Below, piece after piece: positions 60,533 to 64,000 of a stretch of DNA of 64,000 nt. Both the position numbers and the translations under genes were made by a program. The notes below the pieces were generated by a model, which saw only the letters and a program-made list of their open reading frames with translations, was not told where the DNA came from and did no database searches. This DNA is from Streptomyces termitum (lineage in GTDB: Bacteria > Actinomycetota > Actinomycetes > Streptomycetales > Streptomycetaceae). Each line of letters starts with the position of its first letter. Position 1 is the first letter of the stretch. The DNA lies in assembly GCF_014650175.1 (NCBI RefSeq), contig NZ_BMUL01000002.1, positions 5,150-69,149 on the forward strand, written 5' to 3'.

Positions 60533-61725
60533 GGACCCTCGTACAGAAGATCGAGGCGGGCACGCCGGCCCATCGGGACCGGGCGGTGGACGGGCTGCGC
60601 GCCCTGGCGCTGCTCGCGGTGCCCACCGGGCACTGGCTGCTCGGCGGTTTCACCCGCTCCGCCGACGGGGCGCTGCACAACGCCTCGCCGCTGTCGGCGT
60701 TCGGGGCGCTGGCTCCGGCGAGCTGGGTGCTCCAGATGCTGGGGATCTTCTTCCTGGTCGGCGGGTACGCCTCGGTGCTGTCCTACCGGCGGCGGAAGGG
60801 GTCCGCGCGGGCCTGGCTGGGCGGCCGGCTGGCCCGGCTGGGGCGGCCGGTGCTGGGGGTGACGGCGGTGTGGGCGGTGCTGCTGCCGGTGCTGCACCAC
60901 GGGTTCGGGGTGCCGGTGGACACCCTGCGGACGGCGTCGACGCTGGTGGTCCAGCCGCTGTGGTTCGTCGGTGTGTACACGGTGGTGACGGCGCTGACGC
61001 CGCTGTGCGCGCGGGCCGCGCGGCGGCTGGGGGCGTGGTCGGCGGCGCCGCTGCTCGGCTCGGTCGCCGTGGTCGACTTCCTGCGGTACGGGCCGTACGC
61101 GGACGCGGTGCCGTCCTGGCTGAGCCTGCTGAACATCCTGCCGGGGTGGCTGTTCGCGTACCAGCTCGGGGTGGCCTGGGGCGAGGGCCGGGTGACGCGG
61201 CGGCACGCGTGGGCGCTGCTGGCCGGCGGGGCGGCGCTGTTCGCGGCGCTGCTGCTGGTCTTCGGCTATCCGGCGTCGATGGTCGGGGTGCCGGGCGAGG
61301 CGCGGACCAACTCGCACCCGCCGTCGCTGCTGGTGCTCGCGCTGGCCGCCGCGCAGAGCGGCGCGGCGGTCCTGCTGCGGGACCGGCTGGGCCGGCTGCT
61401 CGCGCGGCCCGCGCTGTGGGCGCCGGTCGTGGTGGTCAACCTGTCGGCGATGACGATCCTGTGCTGGCACCAGACGGCGATGCTGGCGGCGGCGGTGCCC
61501 GCCTCCTTCCTCGGCGAGGTGCCCGGCCTGGTGGGGGCGCCCGACTCGGTCGGCTGGATCCTGGCCCGGCTGGCCTGGATGCCGGTCTTCGCCGGGCTGC
61601 TGGTCCTCATCGGCCGGTACGCGCGCGGCTTCGAGTCGCCGTGGGCGCGCACCGGCCCGGCCCGCCGGGCGCTGGCGGGCCTGCTGGCGGCGGGCTTCGC
61701 GGTCTTCGCCCTGGGCCTGGCGTGA
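60529..61725 (+). CDS. Membrane acyltransferase, OafA/AT3-like
   Basis: 398 residues with about ten transmembrane helices. DRAVDGLRALALLAVPTGHW carries the active-site Arg/His region of acyltransferase family 3; LFAYQLGVAWGEGR and ILCWHQTAML are further family marks. ATG at 60529 overlaps the hydrolase stop (ATGA). It probably transfers acyl groups to an envelope sugar or lipid. Confidence 0.88.
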   Translation: MRTLVQKIEAGTPAHRDRAVDGLRALALLAVPTGHWLLGGFTRSADGALHNASPLSAFGALAPASWVLQMLGIFFLVGGYASVLSYRRRKGSARAWLGGRLARLGRPVLGVTAVWAVLLPVLHHGFGVPVDTLRTASTLVVQPLWFVGVYTVVTALTPLCARAARRLGAWSAAPLLGSVAVVDFLRYGPYADAVPSWLSLLNILPGWLFAYQLGVAWGEGRVTRRHAWALLAGGAALFAALLLVFGYPASMVGVPGEARTNSHPPSLLVLALAAAQSGAAVLLRDRLGRLLARPALWAPVVVVNLSAMTILCWHQTAMLAAAVPASFLGEVPGLVGAPDSVGWILARLAWMPVFAGLLVLIGRYARGFESPWARTGPARRALAGLLAAGFAVFALGLA

Positions 61726-61748
61726 GGTCCCCCGGCCGGGGGCGGCGG

Positions 61749-62795
61749 TCAGCCCTCGCGGGAGACCGAGGTGAAGCTCATGTCGGGGTAGCGGTCGCCG
61801 GCGACGAGGCCCGCGATCGGTTCCAGGGCGGCGAGTTCGGCGTCGGTGAGGGTGAGGCGGGTGGCGGCGGCGTTCTCCTCCAGGCGGGCGCGACGGCGGG
61901 TGCCGGGGATGGGGACGACCGTCAGGCCGTGGACGGCGGACCGCTGCTGGACCCAGGCGAGGGCGATCTGCGCGGGGGTGGCGCCGTGGGCGGCGGCGAT
62001 CTTACGGACCGGGTCGAGGAGGGCCGCGTTCCGTGCGGCGTTGTCGCCGGTGAAGCGGGGCTGGTGGCGGCGGAAGTCGTCCTTCGACAGGTCCTTGCCC
62101 GCGTCGGCGAAGGCGCCGGTGAGGAAGCCCCGGCCGAGCGGCGAGTACGGGACGAAGGTGACGCCCAGTTCGGCGGCGGCGGCCACGGCGGAGCGCTCGA
62201 CGTCCCGGGAGAAGAGGGACCACTCCGACTGGAGGGCGGCGATCGGGTGCACGGCGTGCGCCTCGCGCAGTTCGGCACCGGTGACCTCGCTGAGCCCGAG
62301 GCGGCGGACCTTGCCCTCGGCGACCAGTTCGGCCATGGCGCCGACGGACTCGGCGAGCGGCACGGCGGGGTCGCGGCGGTGCATGTAGTAGAGGTCGATG
62401 GTGTCGGTGCCGAGGCGGCGCAGGCTGCCCTCGACGGCCTGCCGGATGTAGGCGCGGTCGTTGCGGATGCCGCGGTGCTGGGGGCGGGCGGGGTCGCGTT
62501 CGATGGCGAACTTGGTGGCGAGGACGATCTCGTCGCGGTGGGCGGCGACGAAGGGGGCGAGGAACTCCTCGTTGGCGCCGCTGCCGTAGATGTCGGCGGT
62601 GTCGATGAGGGTGACGCCCTGTTCCAGGGCGGCGTCGAGGGTGTCGCGGGCGGTGGCCTCGTCGGTGGCGCCGTAGAACTCGCTGATGCCCATGGCGCCG
62701 AAGCCCTGGACGCCGATCTCGGGGCCGTCGGGGCCGCCGAGGCGCACGGTGTCGATCTTTCCGGTGCCGCCGGTGGTGCCGGTGCCGTCGTTCAT
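61749..62795 (-). CDS. Aldo/keto reductase
   Basis: 348 residues. GFGAMGISEFYGATDE, IDTADIYGSGANEEFL (Asp and Tyr of the tetrad), LATKFAIER (Lys), YYMHRRDP (His) and PIPGTRRRARLEENAAA (NADPH loop) are typical of the YajO/AKR13 group. ATG at 62795 overlaps the MerR stop (ATGA), so it is co-expressed with its regulator. Confidence 0.93.
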   Translation of the reverse strand: MNDGTGTTGGTGKIDTVRLGGPDGPEIGVQGFGAMGISEFYGATDEATARDTLDAALEQGVTLIDTADIYGSGANEEFLAPFVAAHRDEIVLATKFAIERDPARPQHRGIRNDRAYIRQAVEGSLRRLGTDTIDLYYMHRRDPAVPLAESVGAMAELVAEGKVRRLGLSEVTGAELREAHAVHPIAALQSEWSLFSRDVERSAVAAAAELGVTFVPYSPLGRGFLTGAFADAGKDLSKDDFRRHQPRFTGDNAARNAALLDPVRKIAAAHGATPAQIALAWVQQRSAVHGLTVVPIPGTRRRARLEENAAATRLTLTDAELAALEPIAGLVAGDRYPDMSFTSVSREG

Positions 62796-63220
62796 GGGGA
62801 AACGCCTCCGCAGATGGTTCCGTAGTGGTCGATCTTGAGGTCGAGCACGGCGAGCGTGGACTGGAGCTCGGCGATCCGGCGCACGACGTCGCTCCGGGTG
62901 GACTCCAGGAGGGCCCGGCGCTCGGCGTGGGTGTGGTCGCCCTCCCGGACCAGCTCGGCGTAGCGGACCATGTCCGCCACCGGCATCCCGGTCAGCCGCA
63001 GTTTGCCGACGAACGCCAGCCAGCCGAGGTCGCGTTCGGTGAAGCGCCGCTGCCCGGTGTGCGACCGGTCGACGTGCGGCATGAGGCCGATCCGCTCGTA
63101 CCAGCGCAGGGTGTGCGCGGTGAGGCCGGTGAGGGCGGCCACCTCGCTGATCGTGTAGCGGTCCTTCCCCCGCGGCGCGGTCGTGCTCTCGACGCTCTGG
63201 ACGCTCTCGGTCACGCTCAT
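62792..63220 (-). CDS. MerR-family regulator coupled to the aldo/keto reductase
   Basis: 142 residues. MerR HTH (YTISEVAALTGLTAHTLRWY, RFTERDLGWLAFVGKL) and a coiled-coil dimerisation helix; the effector part ends CGGVSP with few Cys, so metal sensing is unlikely. ATG at 63220 faces an A/T-rich dyad. It probably activates the operon in response to an electrophile or aldehyde (inference). Confidence 0.9.
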   Translation of the reverse strand: MSVTESVQSVESTTAPRGKDRYTISEVAALTGLTAHTLRWYERIGLMPHVDRSHTGQRRFTERDLGWLAFVGKLRLTGMPVADMVRYAELVREGDHTHAERRALLESTRSDVVRRIAELQSTLAVLDLKIDHYGTICGGVSP

Positions 63221-63237
63221 GCCCCCACGCTAAAAGG

Positions 63238-63253
63238 TTGGAGTGCACTTCAA
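63238..63253. promoter_or_regulatory. MerR operator-like palindrome
   Basis: TTGGAGTGCACTTCAA is a 16-base palindrome with one mismatch pair (TTG-N-AGTGCACT-N-CAA), 18 bases before the MerR start and 18 before the divergent hydrolase start. Read from the minus strand, TTGAAG is followed 17 bases later by TAGCGT, so it overlaps the promoter as MerR sites do. Confidence 0.75.
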
Positions 63254-63271
63254 GCAAGTAGGCTCGGCTCC

Positions 63272-64000
63272 ATGAACAGCAGCGTGCCCAGCCTGGCGGC
63301 GATCGAGAACTGGCCCGTCCCGACCGCGGCGGCGGCCGTGGTCCGCGCCGACGGCACGGTGGCCGGGAGCCACGGCCCCACCGGCCACCGCTTCCCGCTC
63401 GCCTCGGTGACCAAGCCGCTGGCGGCGTACGCGGTGCTCGTCGCGTACGAGGAGGGGGCGATCGACCTCGACGAGCCGGCCGGTCCGGAGGGCGCCACCG
63501 TGCGCCACCTGCTGGCGCACACCTCGGGGCTCGCCTTCGACGAGAACCGCGTCCAGGCCGCGCCCGGCACCCGCCGGATCTACTCCAACACCGGCTTCGA
63601 GGTCCTGGGCGACCTGGTCGCCAAGGCCACCGACATCCCCTTCGCCGACTACCTGCACCAGGCGGTCCTGGAGCCGCTGGGCATGGCGGCGACGAGCCTG
63701 GAGGGCTCCCCCGCCAAGGACGCGGTGTCGACCGTGGACGACCTGGTGCGGTTCGCGGCCGAGGTGCAGGCGCCCCGGCTGCTCGACGCCCGCACGGTGC
63801 TGGACGCGATGACGGTCGCGTACCCCGGCCTCACCGGCATCCTGCCGGGCTACGGGCACCAGCGGCCCAACGACTGGGGGCTCGGCTTCGAGATCCGCGA
63901 CGGCAAGGCGCCGCACTGGACGGGCGCCGCGTCCTCGCCGCGCACGTTCGGCCACTTCGGCCAGGCCGGGACCTTCCTGTGGGTCGACCCGGACGCGGGG
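63272..64000 (+). CDS. Beta-lactamase-family serine hydrolase, 3' end beyond the window
   Basis: At least 243 residues, truncated by the window edge. FPLASVTKPLAAYA holds the SxxK nucleophile; IYSNTGFEVLGDLVAKATD is the YxN motif and GHFGQAGTF the HxG-like KTG substitute. These define class C/DD-peptidase-like esterases. No signal peptide is visible, so it is probably a cytoplasmic esterase. ATG at 63272 has a weak AGTAGG upstream and shares the MerR dyad. Confidence 0.85.
   Translation, partial: MNSSVPSLAAIENWPVPTAAAAVVRADGTVAGSHGPTGHRFPLASVTKPLAAYAVLVAYEEGAIDLDEPAGPEGATVRHLLAHTSGLAFDENRVQAAPGTRRIYSNTGFEVLGDLVAKATDIPFADYLHQAVLEPLGMAATSLEGSPAKDAVSTVDDLVRFAAEVQAPRLLDARTVLDAMTVAYPGLTGILPGYGHQRPNDWGLGFEIRDGKAPHWTGAASSPRTFGHFGQAGTFLWVDPDAG

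Overview
The window is very GC-rich, uses GTG and ATG starts freely, and packs genes into overlapping ATGA/GTGA operons. Its gene content includes a homodimeric AceE pyruvate dehydrogenase, DUF3052, DUF2277, multiple TerD proteins, GntR/HutC regulators with small-ORF satellites, DUF2330 and an SLT-domain secreted protein. Together these point to a Streptomyces chromosome or a close relative. No insertion sequence, phage or CRISPR array was recognised. One RNA gene (tRNA-Val with anticodon UAC) and one cobalamin riboswitch are visible.

Region by region. 0-4.4 kb: an HTH/DUF2690 membrane protein, then a minus-strand operon of glycosyltransferase, methyltransferase and an (alpha/alpha)6-barrel protein. 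4.4-8.7 kb and 15.7-18.5 kb: scattered parts of a steroid side-chain system, namely a KstR-type TetR regulator, an aldehyde dehydrogenase coupled to a P450-type ferredoxin, a metallo-hydrolase, and a divergent pair of steroid 3-ketoacyl-CoA thiolase (FadA5-like) and CYP125-like P450. KstR-like operators lie next to kstR and between fadA5 and cyp125. A second dyad, TCTGA-N7-TCAGA, is shared by the aldehyde dehydrogenase/hydrolase and P450 promoters. 8.8-14.9 kb: a cobalamin riboswitch heads a five-gene, translationally overlapping operon of two surface-anchored proteins (one resembling the alpha domain of transcobalamin) and a complete ECF transporter.

18.6-30 kb: mostly single genes, including DUF2330, an O-methyltransferase, a serpin, an EmrB-type exporter carrying its own winged-helix domain, a peptidoglycan-binding protein, HAD, a secreted nuclease, DoxX and DedA. 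At 26.8-27.6 kb two overlapping genes share a GSIGK/GSGDI motif, at the C terminus of the first protein and the N terminus of the second. 30.2-35.6 kb is an accessory-looking patch next to tRNA-Val. It holds two GntR regulators with palindromic operators, a SLATT-like membrane protein, an Imm32-like protein and a run of five small overlapping ORFs.

37.6-47 kb is a tellurium-resistance-type (Ter) stress locus. It has a biosynthetic module (HpcH/HpaI lyase, a large phosphoribosyltransferase-TRSP-StiP fusion and a HAD phosphatase) and a Ter module (three TerD-type proteins, one with a YGYPQ tail, a TerA/TerD-like protein and a DUF475/TerC-like membrane protein). 47-52 kb holds a peroxiredoxin, DUF3052 and aceE, a core-chromosome block. 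52-64 kb holds an I36-type secreted protein, a TetR/MFS efflux pair, two related alpha/beta hydrolases on either side of a NarL-type two-component system, a membrane acyltransferase coupled to the second hydrolase, an aldo/keto reductase/MerR pair, and a beta-lactamase-family hydrolase cut by the window end.

All functional statements rest on motif and family recognition by eye. No database search was possible.
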